Source: Candidula unifasciata (taxonomy: Eukaryota; Mollusca; Gastropoda; Stylommatophora; Geomitridae). Taken from it: 64,000 bases of DNA. A model generated the notes under the pieces. The model worked only from the letters and a program-made list of their open reading frames with translations, did no database searches and was not told where the DNA came from. This document shows, one piece after another, positions 20,901 to 32,097 of this stretch. The stretch is from contig CAJHNH020002669.1 in NCBI GenBank assembly GCA_905116865.2, forward strand, positions 950,012 to 1,014,011, written 5' to 3'. The position numbers and the translations under genes are program-made. Position 1 is the first letter of the stretch. Every line of letters begins with the position of its first letter.

Positions 20901-23900
20901 CCTAGGGATTTATGATATGTTCCTTAGGACTGAAAGAGTTAAACAGCAGGCTACCGTCCTGCTTACTTCTCAAACTCCAGGCTACCGTCCTGCTTACTTC
21001 TCAAACTCCAGGCTACCGTCCTGCTTACTTCTCAAACTCCAGGCTGCTGTACTGCTTACTTCTCAAACTCCAGGCTGTTGTACTGCTTACTTCTTAAACT
21101 CCAGGCTACCCTCCTGCATACTTCTCAAACTCCAGGCTGCTGTACTGCTTCTTAAACTCCAAGCTGCTGTACTGCTTACTTCTCAAACTTCAGGCTACCG
21201 TCCTGCTTACTTCTCAAACTCCAGGCTGTTGTACTGCTTACATCTTAAACTGGAGGCTGCTGTACTGCTTACTTCTCAAACTCCAGGCTGCTGTACTGTT
21301 TACTTCTTAAACTCCAGGCTGCTGTACTGCTTACTTCTCAAACTCCAGGCTGCTGTACTGCTTACTTCTCAAACTCCAGGCTGCTGTACTGTTTACTTCT
21401 TAAACTCCAGGCTGCTGTACTGTTTACTTCTCAAACTCCAGGCTGCTGTACTGCTTTCTTCTTAAACTCCAGGCTGCTGTACTGTTTACTTCTCAAACTT
21501 CAGGCTGCTGTACTGTTTGCTTCTCAAACTCCAAGCTGCTGTACTGTTTACTTCTTAAAATCCAGGCTGCTGTACTGCTTACTTTTTAAACTCCAGGCTG
21601 CTGTACTGTTTACTTCTTAAACTCCAGGCTGCTGTCCTGTTTACTTCTCAAACTCCAAAATACCAAAACTGGCTAGATTTTTTGATGCAGTACCCAGATT
21701 TTTCTAGTGGAATGTGGTACTACCCAGATTTTTCTAGTGGAATACGGTAATCTAAAACCTTTTTTTCCCTCGATGCATATTTTTAGCTCTAATCTAATAA
21801 TAATTTCTTGGTCACTCAGGCAACTTTCTTTAAAGGAAAAAGTCTCCCATGGAATACTATATGTTTTTAAATGTTGTATGTTATATGTAACATTTCAAGA
21901 TCGCTTAACAACCAAAACTGAGATTAGACAATTTTACACAATCTGAAGATTACTTACCGGCCACGGAAGACAAGATAAAAAGTTTGATGATGCGGTACAA
22001 AACATTAAGTGAGTCCAACAAACACTTGGTCAATAATCTGGAGGCAATGGCTGATGAGGTAGGTTATGCATTCCTGTGTATGTGTGTACTTGTCTGTGTG
22101 TATGTCTGTCTTTTAAAAGCCTTTTTGGTAAAGTGTCTCACAATATGGGTTCCATGACCCCTTGGGGGGGGGGGGGGGGGAAAGAAAAGATTCCCTAGCA
22201 CACATTTTGTAAGAGGGACTAATTAATGGTGTTTCCTTCTAAGTCAGAGAGCATATGCCAGAGAGGTGAATAACCAACAGTCTGCAAATTAGGCCAGATC
22301 TGTAAAATGTATGTGCACACAAAACTCAAGTTCTGGAACAAGACTAAATACCAGAAGTGGACGAACAACCAGAACTTTCAGCTGGAGTTTACAGCTGGTG
22401 AATGCAAGGAAGAAGAAGTTAAATGTAGCTTGCACACACTTGATTTGTTTTATCAGTCTGATGTACTATAAACAAGCGGAACAGCGCATAAATGCATTTG
22501 AATATAAATGTTACAGACAGGTTCTAAGAATATCTTGGGTAAAGAAAAGAACAAATGCATCCATACTTCAAGAGCTGAATATTGAAGAGGGTTGGCTAGT
22601 AAAGACAATAAAACAAAGAAAATTAAAATATTTTGGTCACTTGAAACGTCATGGAAGTCTAGAGAGAACAATAATGGAGGGGTATATGCCTGGGAAGAGA
22701 GGAAGAGGAAGGCCAAGGAGAAGATGGGTGCAGGATGTGGCAGATGATCTCCAGATGGGTGTATCAGACGCAGGACATCTTGCTCATGATAGGAAGGTTT
22801 TCCGGAGGGTTGTTATGGCAGCGAGGTTCCGCGAGGGACATGCTACTGAATGAATAATGTACTAGACCTAAATGGAACACCCTAATTAGTTGCTTGTTGG
22901 GGAAAAGGGGAGGGGGGGGGGGCAGTCGGCCTGTCATTTATCACCCCAGAATGTTGCCCCAAAGGCTCACATGATTTAAATCTTTCAATCCAGGCTTTAA
23001 TGAAATGTCTACAATGTAGCCTGTATGTAACTAGAAGAGACAGAGTCAGAAATCAGGAAAGCAGGAAAGAAACTGGAAAAGAACCAGAACTAATCTACAT
23101 CAAGAGACAGCAGATCACATGGTTTTGAATTATGTCATTACTACCAGCAGATACGGCATCACACCGAACCCTGTCACGTAGGCATAAAGGAAGCAGATCC
23201 AGAGGTTGACCACGCAAGCGATGGATAGATGCAAATACCAGCATCTGTGCAGCACATCCCAAGGCTCGCACACAGTGCCTCTTCAAAATCTGATGTTGAA
23301 ATACAAACAAGACAAAAGAAGAAGAAGAAGAAGAAGAAGAAGAAGAAGAAGAAGAATCCAGGTTTTGTTAACATTAAGACTCTCTATAACATCCTGTTTT
23401 GTACTATCATCATCCTTCAGCAGGTCCTACACTGAACTTCACTCTCATCACAGCTAAGTTGAAAGTCTCTTGCTTTAGCCAATTCTCTAGCTCTGTGTAC
23501 TTCCATGGCCAAAGCATCTTCAGTGTCCTCTGTCCACCTTGACGGTTGTCTACCTCTGCCTCGTTTTCTGGAAACTGCATCCTCCATCTTTGCTCTTTCG
23601 AGGTGGCCATGACCTTAAACATAGAAAAATACCCAGAACAGGTAGTTCTGACTACTGTCATATGGTAGCTCAGTCATACCTGACCAAGTAGGCAGTACTA
23701 CCTGTTCTCTGTTAACTTGGTCAGATATGATTGAGCTACCTTATAACAGTATCAGTACTACCTGTTCTCTGTTAACTTGGTCAGATATGATTGAGCTACC
23801 TTATAACAGTATCAGTACTACCTGTTCTCTGCTAACTTGTTCAGATATGATTGAGCTAAAGTATAATAGAATCAGTACTACCTGTTCTCTGTTAACTTGT

Positions 23901-26900
23901 TCAGATATGATTGAGCTACCTTATAACAGTATCAGTACTACCTGTTCTCTGTTAACTTGGTCAGATATGGCTGAGCTACCATGTAGTCAGTACTCCTTGT
24001 TCTCTGTTAACTTGTTCAGATATGACTGAGCTAAAGTATAATAGAATCAGTACTACCTGTTCTCTGTTAACTTGTTCAGATATGACTGAGATAAAGTATA
24101 ATAGAATCAGTACTACCTGTTCTCTGTTAACTTGGTCAAATATGATTAAGCTACCATAAGACAGTATCAGTACTACCTGTTCTCTGTTAACTTGGTCAGA
24201 TATGATTGAGCTACCATATGACAGTATCAGTACTACCTGTTCTCTGTTAACTTGGTCAAATATGATTCAGCTACCATATGACAGTATCAGTACTACCTGT
24301 TCTCTGTTAACTTGGTCAGATATGATTGAGCTACCATATGACAGTATCAGTACTACCTGTTCTCTGTTAACTTGTTCAGATATGATTGAGCTACCATATG
24401 ACAGTATCAGTACTACCTGTTCTCTGTTAACTTGTTCAGATATGATTAAGCTATCATATGACAGTATCAGTACTACCTGTTCTCTGTTAACTTGTTCAGA
24501 TATGATTAAGCTACCATATGACAGTATCAGTACTACCTGTTCTCTGATAACTTGGTCAGATATGATTGAGCTAAAGTATAATAGAATCAGTACAACCTGT
24601 TCTCTGTTAACACTGAATCTTGAGTGGCACATACCAAACCTGACAATCCCAAATTGTGCAAACTTTTTTGGGCAGACGAGCACATTGGGTAGGATACTAG
24701 TCTTATCCTAGGAAGAGGAAATGCAACCTGAACATTTTCCTTGGCTGGCAGTTGGTCTAGGAGGGAAGCTCCCAAAGGTGGATACACAGAGCACTGCTCT
24801 ATTTATCCTGCAGCTTCTGCAGCATGCCAAATGTATTGGTGTTACCTTTTCTTTACAGTTAATAAGGTAGGCCAAGAGAGGGAATATGCTGCATGAGCAA
24901 CATATGGTATCTTCAGTACTGTCTAGGCTTTGTACTACAGATTGGAGGAACTTTCTCCCCGGCACTGAGACACAGATTACTGATCACAAGTTATGTACAA
25001 AAGAAGGAGCATGCAAAGATTACTGCCAGGCAGAATAAACTGTCACTAGGAAATGCATTAGTTTAGGAGGGAGCATGCAAAGATTATCACGAGGCAGAAT
25101 AAACTGTCACCAGGAAATGCATTAGTTTAGGAGCTGCATGTATTGGGGTGTAGACTGAAATGAAACTCGAGATGGATGAGCTGTGTTTCAATGTTCACGT
25201 CAGTTAGGAGAGATTATGAGAGGGTTAGAAGTTGAGAGAAGTCATTCTTGTTTTATGGTGCTTGGAGAAAGGACGTTTGAATGGCTGTGTGTGGTTTAGA
25301 GCTGTGCAGCTGCCAACGTTTCTTGGGGGAATAGTACCAAGTATTTTTTGAAAAGGTACAAACAGTTTTAATTTTCAATTAAAAAAAAGATCTGAAAAGG
25401 GTTGGAAATCACTGGTCTAGTGCGTGTGCTGAGCGATGTTTTGTGGAAGCATTTGACTGCGAGAGTGCTTGAACAGGGCAAATATAGACTGATTATGTGA
25501 TATCCTTTAAGCTTGAATATTGCTGGCTGGACATTGGAGTTGAAAGTGCTGTAGAAATAACTAGCTGGATCTGAATGCATTGTTTTGTTTCTTCAGTTAG
25601 AAGAGTGCAAAATAGTTCTAGAAATGATGAATCAAGACCACCAGAAGAGCCGCCTGGCAAGCACCTCCCAGATCCTACATTTTCAAGAGAAACTAGAGCA
25701 AATTGTAGATCAGAATGAACAGCAAGAACAGAATTTTGTCATCAGCAAGGGGGAAAAACGAGCAAAGGTTAGCATCACAAGAAAAGATGTTATGTAGGAA
25801 AATACTTCATCATCATCATAAAGAAAGTCCTTTGCAGTGTCACTCACATCCTGACCTGCTAGAGACTCCCAGTCCCTCACCATCCCTCACATCCTGACCT
25901 GCTAGAGACTCCCAGTCACTCACCATCCCTCACATCCTGACCTGATAGAGACTCCCAGTCACTCACCATCCCTCACATCCTGACCTGCTAGAGACTCCCA
26001 GTCCCTCACATCCTGACCTGCTAGAGACTCCCAGTCACTCACATCCTGACCTGCTAGAGACTTCCAGTCCCTCACATCCTGACCTGCTAGAGACTTCCAG
26101 TCCCTCACATCCTGACCTGCTAGAGACTTCCAGTCCCTCACATCCTGACCTGCTAGAGACTTCCAGTCCCTCACATCCTGACCTGCTAGAGACTCCCAGT
26201 CCCTCACCATCCCTCACATCCTGACCTGCTAGAGACTCCCAGTCACTCACCATCACTCACATCCTGACCTGCTAGAGACTCCCAGTCACTCACCATCACT
26301 CACATCCTGACCTGCTAGAGACTCCCAGTCCCTCACCATCACTCACATCCTGACCTGCTAGAGACTCCCAGTCCCTCACCATCACTCACATCCTGACCTG
26401 CTAGAGACTCCCAGTCCCTCACCATCCCTCACATCCTGACCTGCTAGAGACTCCCAGTCACTCACCATCACTCACATCCTGACCTGCTAGAGACTCCCAG
26501 TCACTCACCATCACTCACATCCTGACCTGCTAGAGACTCCCAGTCACTCACATCCTGACCTGCTAGAGACTCCCAGTCACTCACATCCTGACCTGCTAGA
26601 GACTCCCAGTCACTCACATCCTGACCTGCTAGAGACTCCCAGTCACTCACATCCTGACCTGCTAGAGACTCCCAGTCACTCACATCCTGACCTGCTAGAG
26701 ACTCCCAGTCACTCACATCCTGACCTGCTAGAGACTCCCAGTCACTCACATCCTGACCTGCTAGAGACTCCCAGTCACTCACATCCTGACCTGCTAGAGA
26801 CTCCCAGTCCCTCACCATCACTCACATCCTGACCTGCTAGAGACTCCCAGTCCCTCACATCCTGACCTGCTAGAGACTCCCAGTCCCTCACATCCTGACC

Positions 26901-29900
26901 TGCTAGAGACTCCCAGTCCCTCACCATCACTCACATCCTGACCTGCTAGAGACTCCCAGTCACACACCATCACTCACATCCTGACCTGCTAGAGACTCCC
27001 AGTCCCTCACCATCACTCACATCCTGACCTGCTAGAGACTCCCAGTCCCTCACCATCACTCACATCCTGACCTGCTAGAGACTCCCAGTCCCTCACATCC
27101 TGACCTGCTAGAGACTTCCAGTCACTCACATCCTGACATGCTAGAGACTCCCAGTCCCTCACATCCTGACCTGCTAGAGACTCCAAGTCACTCACCATCA
27201 CTCACATCCTGACCTGCTAGAGACTCCCAGTCACTCACATCCTGACCTGCTAGAGACTCCCAGTCACTCACCATCACTCACATCCTGACCTGCTAGAGAC
27301 TCCCAGTCACTCACATCCTGACCTGCTAGAGACTCCCAGTCCCTCACCATCACTCACATCCTGACCTGCTAGAGACTTCCAGTCACTCACATCCTGACAT
27401 GCTAGAGACTCCCAGTCCCTCACATCCTGACCTGATAGAGACTCCAAGTCACTCACCATCACTCACATCCTGACCTGCTAGAGACTCCCAGTCACTCACA
27501 TCCTGACCTGCTAGAGACTCCCAGTCACTCACCATCACTCACATCCTGACCTGCTAGAGACTTCCAGTCACTCACCATCACTCACATCCTGACCTGCTAG
27601 AGACTCCCAGTCACTCACATCCTGACCTGCTAGAGACTCCCAGTCACTCACCATCACTCACATCCTGACCTGCTAGAGACTCCCAGTCACTCACCATCAC
27701 TCACATCCTGACCTGCTAGAGACTCCCAGTCACTCACATCCTGACCTGCTAGAGACTTCCAGTCACTCACATCCTGACCTGCTAGAGACTCCCAGTCACT
27801 CACATCCTGACCTGCTAGAGACTTCCAGTCACTCACATCCTGACCTGCTAGAGACTCCCAGTCACTCACATCCTGACCTGCTAGAGACTCCCAGTCACTC
27901 ACATCCTGACCTGCTAGAGACTCCCAGTCACTCACATCCTGACCTGCTAGAGACTCCCAGTCCCTCACCATCACTCACATCCTGACCTGCTAGAGACTCC
28001 CAGTCCCTCACCATCACTCACATCCTGACCTGCTAGAGACTCCCAGTCCCTCACCATCACTCACATCCTGACCTGCTAGAGACTCCCAGTCCCTCACCAT
28101 CACTCACATCCTGACCTGCTAGAGACTCCCAGTCACTCACATCCTGACCTGCTAGAGACTTCCAGTCCCTCACATCCTGACCTGCTAGAGACTCCCAGTC
28201 CCTCACCATCACTCACATCCTGACCTGCTAGAGACTTCCAGTCACTCACATCCTGACCTGCTAGAGACTCCCAGTCCCTCACCATCACTCACATCCTTAC
28301 CTGCTAGAGACTTCCAGTCGCTCACATCCTGACCTGCTAGAGACTCCCAGTCACACACATCCTGAACTGCTAGAGACTCCCAGTCACACACATCCTGACC
28401 TGCTAGAGACTCCCAGTCACTCACATCCTGACCTGCTAGAGACTTCCAGTCACTCACATCCTGACCTGCTAGAGACTTCCAGTCACTCACATCCTGACCT
28501 GCTAGAGACTTCCAGTCACTCACCATCACTCACATCCTGGCCTGCTAGAGACTCCTAGTCACTCACATCCTGACCTGCTAGAGACTTCCAGTCCCTCACA
28601 TTCTGACCTGCTAGAGACTCCCAGTCCCTCACATCCTGACCTGCTAGAGACTCCCAGTCACTCACATCCTGACCTGCTAGAGACCCCCAGTCCCTTTTTT
28701 TTACCCCCTGTTTGAGGGTGGTTATGGTTTACAGCTAGGCTGCAGTATCTGCATGCACCTTTTGGCCTAATACATCAGATTTTAGCAAGTTTCTACTTCG
28801 TTGCCTTTTATGACATGTCCGTTAAAGAGAGGCAGGTCATTGATTTTGTCCGCTAAAATGGCGGCCTTGAACCCACAAAGAGATTTTAGCATTTGGTGTG
28901 GCCAAAGTATTTCACTGGCTGCTGAAGATGGGGACGGAGCGCTTATGGGAATGCCCCAAGTGCTGTGATGTCAGTTCTTGAATCAAATCAAATCAAATCA
29001 AAGTATTTCATTTTAGGACGCATGATACTGTTTGTCAGCCAGTTACTGTTAGTTGCGTATCCTTTACAGGATGCTGCAGAACCAACCCCAGCACCTTCTG
29101 GCTGTTGTATCTATCATGTGTCCTAAAATGAAATACTTTGATTTGATTTGATTCAAGAACCGACATCACAGCACTCTGGTAGGAAAATTCACGTCCAGTA
29201 GTTTGCCATTGCTTTCTGGATGGTCCGCTTTCTGATACCACTGTCAAAACTAACGCAAGGCCCGCAGCTGGGATCGAACGGCACCCCGGCAATATGAAGC
29301 GCGTCCGCAACACCTAAGCTACAGTTGCTGACTGTAGACAACTGAAATGATAAAAGAGAAAGAAGAGAAGAAGATATATCTGTTTATCTCTGTGTGTGTA
29401 TATGTGCACTTATGTGTGTAAGTGTTTTATCTGGCATTGATATCGTTTAGCCATGTTGTCTTCGTTCTGAAATCATCTCAAAATTTATCAACACCATACA
29501 GATGTACTTCTTTTCTTTGACAGAGAACTGAAGTTGGTGTCATTTTTATGGCTTTGGACAACATTTATGACAAATGTCAAAGATCCATGGACCAATCTCC
29601 CAACAAGGCTGACTGGCAACAGAAGCTCAGCCGTATTCAGGTAAGTTTACTATAGATGGGCAAATTCTTTCCCTCATTCATACTGAAAAGAGAAACAAGA
29701 AGCACATGAAAAAGGTCGGAGAGCATTGGTCTAGTGCGTGTGTTGAGTGATGTTTTGTGGAAGCAGTTGACTGTGAGAGTGCTTGAACAGGGCAAATAAG
29801 GACTGATGATACGATATCCCTTCAGCCTGATCATTGCTGGACATTGGAGTTGATAGTAAAATGTGACCAGAAAGCTCAGCCCACTGAATGGAAAATATGC

Positions 29901-30385
29901 ACACTAATACAGCCGAATATTTTGTTTAAGGAGTAGGAGCTGGTTTGATCACCATTGCAAGATTTTATAGCAGCAACTGAAATATCGCTTTTGTCTAGGT
30001 GGTAAGATGAACTATAGAGGGGGGAAAGCTGGAAAGGGGGGGGGGGGGTATTTTGCGATATTCTAGGATATATGTCAATAACAGAAGGGGTATTAAAAAA
30101 AAAAATTATGTATATAATCCCATAAATTTTAGGGAAAAACAAAGTATTTCTGGATACATTTTTTATTGTTTTCCCAGAATATGTCAGTAGAAGAGAAGTC
30201 ATTTCTTAAATATATTTCAATTATCTTTTTCCCCCCAGGAATTTGTCAAAGAAAGAGAAGATATCCTTGACATGGTTCAGAACTCTGGCAGCCCCACAAA
30301 TAGACATCCGGTAACTGAGAAAACGAAGACCAAGTCAAAGAAACATGAGAGACGAAAGTTAACATTTGCTGTCCCAGAGGACTGA
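14991..30385 (+). CDS. CCDC42/CFAP73-family coiled-coil protein (DUF4200), eight exons, 360 aa
   Basis: Coding exons: 14991-15067, 16808-17027, 19267-19424, 20640-20722, 21949-22058, 25597-25767, 29524-29640 and 30239-30385 (stop TGA). All junctions are in phase and the total is 1083 bases. The start ATG has A at -3 and G at +4. The protein is almost all coiled coil. Residues about 35-180 match the DUF4200 pattern of CCDC42 and CFAP73, including KFEKFIQENDAKRRRA and MRYKTL; the C-terminus is basic. Known relatives (CFAP73/MIA2, CCDC42) work in axonemes or sperm flagella, CFAP73 in the modified inner arm complex that regulates dynein; the same role here is inferred. Human relatives are a little over 300 residues, so this one is slightly longer. 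Which of the two paralogues it is cannot be settled by eye. The exon 5 acceptor (ctgaag) has a weak pyrimidine tract. Introns hold four separate minisatellites. Confidence 0.85.
15068..16807 (+). other. CCDC42-like intron 1 content
   Basis: Holds a full-length SINE (15962-16232) and, from 16540, a very AT-rich stretch up to exon 2. A 70-codon minus-strand frame at 15235-15447 has no recognised similarity. The rest is unassigned. Confidence 0.5.
15962..16232 (+). mobile_element. tRNA-derived SINE family 1, copy with head
   Basis: Head 'gccatggtctagcggctaga' fits a tRNA-like box A and 'gggtttaggtcc' a box B; the body 'gacccagccttgat' and tail 'aaggtccttta' follow. It carries a CACAC expansion near 16125. 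Confidence 0.85.
17075..17225 (-). mobile_element. Family F interspersed repeat, copy 1
   Basis: Shares 'aactctccagccctatgtgc' and 'gaggtcagcctctgcctcat' with the reverse complement of 56870-57010 and loosely with 23455-23620. It probably comes from a retroelement 3' coding end. Confidence 0.45.
17830..18150 (+). pseudogene. Degenerate non-LTR RT tail
   Basis: DNA resembles 12420-12700: 'gtctgcacagaaccagttct' parallels 'gtcggcacagaaccaattct', followed by a degraded GRP-W-type region. Many stops. In CCDC42-like intron 2, directly before the 28-bp array. Confidence 0.5.
18173..19186 (+). repeat. 27/28-bp minisatellite, about 36 units
   Basis: Unit 'tgctactttatagcctgtaa' plus 'taatgttg'. The 27-bp form (gtgtgc) dominates the first third and the 28-bp form (gttgtgc) the rest. 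It fills CCDC42-like intron 2 up to 80 bases before exon 3. Reading frames over it are artefacts. Confidence 0.97.
19425..20639 (+). other. CCDC42-like intron 3 content
   Basis: Contains a family C copy (20150-20455), a short GA run at 19950 and otherwise nothing recognisable. Confidence 0.5.
20150..20455 (+). mobile_element. Family C short interspersed element, copy 3
   Basis: Contains 'gggtttccattgtggg' twice, 'agacccactgcctcccta', 'tacaaataagtcagatctgt', 'aacactcaggttctt' and 'gataaacgcgaagaag'. Confidence 0.65.
20798..20942 (+). mobile_element. piggyBac-like MITE, copy 1
   Basis: 145 bp, bounded by TTAA on both sides with inverted ends ttaactctttcagtcc and ggactgaaagagttaa. Internal sequence ('gttcattgggtttcta', 'gatatgttcc') is shared in reverse with 49832-49977. 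TTAA target duplication is the mark of piggyBac-type transposition; no coding capacity. Confidence 0.75.
20941..21655 (+). repeat. 31-bp minisatellite, about 23 units
   Basis: Unit 'ctccaggctgctgtactgct' plus 'tacttctcaaa'. It begins at the very end of the MITE at 20942. The 31-base period rotates through all three frames, so stop-free frames arise by chance. Confidence 0.95.
22145..22420 (+). mobile_element. Family C short interspersed element, copy 4
   Basis: Matches from 'gggttccatgaccccttgg' (with G-run) through 'agtctgcaaattaggccaga', 'acaaccagaactttcagctg', to 'gcaaggaagaagaag'. The RT tail fragment at 22440 follows directly. Confidence 0.65.
22440..22856 (+). pseudogene. Non-LTR retrotransposon C-terminal remnant, open to its stop
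   Basis: Plus strand encodes INAFEYKCYRQVLRISW, then KLKYFGHLKRH, then GKRGRGRPRRRWVQDVADDL, then RKVFRRVV...GHATE and a stop. This is a well-kept RT tail in CCDC42-like intron 5. No RT catalytic motifs lie upstream, so it is a 5'-truncated insertion. Confidence 0.75.
23020..23300 (+). pseudogene. Degenerate non-LTR RT tail
   Basis: Contains 'aaccagaactaatctacatc', 'aagagacagcagatcacatg' and 'agatccagaggttgaccacg', matching the order of the 12420-12700 fragment (PILNYIQRQQVKW...GRP) but with stops. It ends in a GAA microsatellite (23318-23356). Confidence 0.5.
23455..23620 (-). mobile_element. Family F interspersed repeat, copy 2
   Basis: Shares 'gtctacctctgcctcgtttt', 'gaaactgcatcctccatc' and 'gaggtggccatgacc' order with 17075-17225. 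Confidence 0.4.
23697..24613 (+). repeat. 60-bp minisatellite, about 15 units
   Basis: Unit contains 'actacctgttctctgttaac', 'ttggtcagatatgattgagc' and 'taccatatgacagtatcagt'. Two subtypes alternate: 'ctaccatatgacagtatc' and 'ctaaagtataatagaatc'. The 60-base period is frame-neutral, so open frames appear on both strands. Confidence 0.97.
24985..25135 (+). repeat. Two-copy direct repeat, about 71 bp
   Basis: 'gagcatgcaaagattactgc' to 'gaaatgcattagtttaggag' is repeated once with few changes. Confidence 0.85.
25390..25540 (+). repeat. Dispersed repeat shared by two introns (copy 1)
   Basis: Blocks 'ggtctagtgcgtgtg', 'gatgttttgtggaagca' and 'gagtgcttgaacagggcaaa' recur at 29695-29850 in the same orientation, two introns downstream. 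Origin unknown. Confidence 0.75.
25845..28690 (+). repeat. 33/43-bp compound minisatellite, about 2.8 kb, roughly 75-80 units
   Basis: Core 'cacatcctgacctgctagag' plus 'actcccagtcact'. A 33-bp short unit and a 43-bp long unit (extra 'caccatcact') are interspersed. Point variants (ttccag, cccttg, gatagag) mark blocks that recur, suggesting multi-unit duplications. It starts about 80 bases after the exon 6 donor of the CCDC42-like gene. Confidence 0.97.
28961..29173. repeat. Inverted repeat: 61-66 bp arms with 86-base loop
   Basis: Arms 28961-29026 and 29113-29173 are near-perfect reverse complements from 'tgctgtgatgtc' to 'ttaggacgcatgat', differing by one AATCA unit and about two bases. It could form a long hairpin in the CCDC42-like pre-mRNA (intron 6). 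The arms look like two head-to-head family D ends with (AATCA)n tails. Confidence 0.9.
29050..29320 (-). mobile_element. Family E interspersed repeat, copy 2
   Basis: Shares 'cctttacaggatgctgc', 'agtttgccatt', 'tgataccactgtcaaaac' and 'gggatcgaac' with 2860-3055. It is interrupted by the right arm of the inverted repeat. Confidence 0.5.
29695..29850 (+). repeat. Dispersed repeat shared by two introns (copy 2)
   Basis: Partner of 25390-25540; lies in the last CCDC42-like intron. Confidence 0.75.
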
Positions 30386-30807
30386 GATATTATTCTTTAC
30401 ACATATGCCAGTGTAATATGTAACACATCAATATGTTCATTCTAACTGTATATTTGTTTTAAATGCATATACTTGGGTATTGTATACGCACTTTAGTACA
30501 GTAAAAGGGATATTATAGTAAACCTAGAGGCCAGGTAAACTCCTGGGAAGTAAAAGTGGTTAGCCTGATTTTTTGACCATATCAGCCTTTAAATGATGAT
30601 TTGTCTATAAAAATATGAGGATAGCATCATATGTCTGAAGCAACATTGGTGTGAAAAGTGTCTTTGACTTGACTTGACGTACGTTCTATCATAGGGTGAC
30701 CCATTTGTGGTGAAGTTGGAACCGTGGTTGAGTTACATAAGTATGTGCTAGAAAACTGCAAATACTTTAATGAGAGCACTTCAGAACTATATGTGCTTCA
30801 TGGTGGC

Positions 30808-30955
30808 CGTCATAGTGGTAGTAGGACAGTGGCTAACATGCTTGCCCAGTGGTCACAGGTTTGGATCCTCTCTATATGCCGTAGTGAAATCCCAGGTTTC
30901 GCCGGGTGGCATTTCAATGGAAACCTAACATGTGTGGATCAGTAGAAATCATGGG
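30808..30955 (+). mobile_element. tRNA-like SINE head, degraded
   Basis: 'gacagtggctaacatgcttg' with 'ggtttggatcc' 30 bases on resembles box A and box B spacing. Similar heads lie at 31708 (+) and 32098 (-). Confidence 0.4.
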
Positions 30956-31129
30956 TCGCACAACAGACTTTGAGGCCTGTGACGACCTCTTCTGAAGACA
31001 TGCAGGGAGAACAAGATGAATAGAAGAGGAGGAGGAGGAGGAGGAGGATCGTCACTAGGCTTAGGAGTCCAGCTTGACCTGCCTCAAATTCAGAGTCTAC
31101 ATTCATTAAGCAAATCATAAGAAGGGGAA

Positions 31130-31320
31130 AACCAAAGTCACTTCTAACAATGGGAAAGTTGAAGGGGAAGAGAGGCAGAGGAAGACCAAGAGAGATTCTG
31201 GACAGAGTGGCAGTCTGGCATGGAAGAATATGTCTATCGGAAAGGATTTATAGTATATGAGACAGGAGGCAATGCGTAGACGTGACAACCAACCCCCACA
31301 TGGCCTAGATTGTAAGAAGA
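31130..31320 (+). pseudogene. Non-LTR RT tail, degraded
   Basis: DNA encodes, with frameshifts, the basic GKxxxxRGRGRPRE-type block and a following W-rich stretch ('gaagaccaagagagattctg'). Confidence 0.5.
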
Positions 31321-31707
31321 AGCAGTGACGAAGTTTCTGTCTTTAAGTCACTACCAGCAATAAAAAGTCAAACTTGAGTTACATGTCCCACATCTGATGA
31401 CCTTGCCCTGCTGCTGAGAAGTTTATGACTGTTTCATCATCCATGATGCCCCAGTTTGGGTACAGGAGAATTAACCCACTGCCCCTTAATAAGCATCTTG
31501 TAAAAGCTGACAAATTTAGGATTATCTGAAAGGTGCAGATATCGCAGCCTAGCTGTAAACCATGACATAATACACCAACCGCCTGTTTAAGATCAGGCAC
31601 AGAAGAGAACAAATAATCCTTTAATGTTCTAGGTCTGCAGCAGGCAGGACAGAAAAAAAAAAAAAAAAAAGAAGAGACTCAGTACCGGAAATTTATCCTT
31701 TTAGTGA

Positions 31708-31800
31708 CTTAGGGGCTGTAATGGCTAGCAGGCTTACTTGTCTGCTCGGTGGTCAGAGGTTTCAACCCCCTGGATTTCACTGAAAACTGAACAAGATCCC
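31708..31800 (+). mobile_element. tRNA-like SINE head, degraded
   Basis: 'gtaatggctagcaggcttac' and 'ggtttcaaccccc' are spaced as box A and box B. Confidence 0.35.
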
Positions 31801-31839
31801 ACATTTCTTCTGCTTCTTCTTTGTCTCTTCCTCTAGTTT

Positions 31840-31992
31840 TTAGAGTTTCAGAAAATTATAACAAGGAATACATCAAACTTTCATAGGTTCCTACACAGAG
31901 CCCAAAAAATCTGAGATGCACCAATTTTTACAACTCTCTCTTTACCACCCTTTGGGCCTTTGATGCTAAACCCATGGGACTAAAAGAATTAA
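31840..31992 (-). mobile_element. piggyBac-like MITE, degraded copy
   Basis: Internal blocks 'ttcataggttcct', 'ccctttgggcctttgatgct' and 'aaacccatgggact' match 49832-49977, and the right end keeps a TIR-like gggactaaaagaattaa. The left end has decayed. Confidence 0.55.
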
Positions 31993-32097
31993 TGAAATAT
32001 TTAATTCTTTAGAAAATACAAATTTTTTTAACGTTAAGGCCACACACGGCTAGTGCATTTACCATCAACTGTGCAGGTGAGGATTTTGATTTCCACA

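Noticed and set aside
20917..21465. 182-codon open frame
   Set aside because: Product of the 31-bp array; the period cycles through all frames.
22311..22853. A host gene of 180 codons
   Set aside because: It joins the end of a family C element to a retrotransposon RT tail; the GRGRP-W signature is retroelement.
25959..28529. Several minus-strand frames of repeating DWESLAGQDVS
   Set aside because: 33-bp minisatellite units read in a frame-neutral period; no start context or splice support.
25845..28690. CRISPR-like array
   Set aside because: Animal genomic context, contiguous tandem units without unique spacers, no cas genes.
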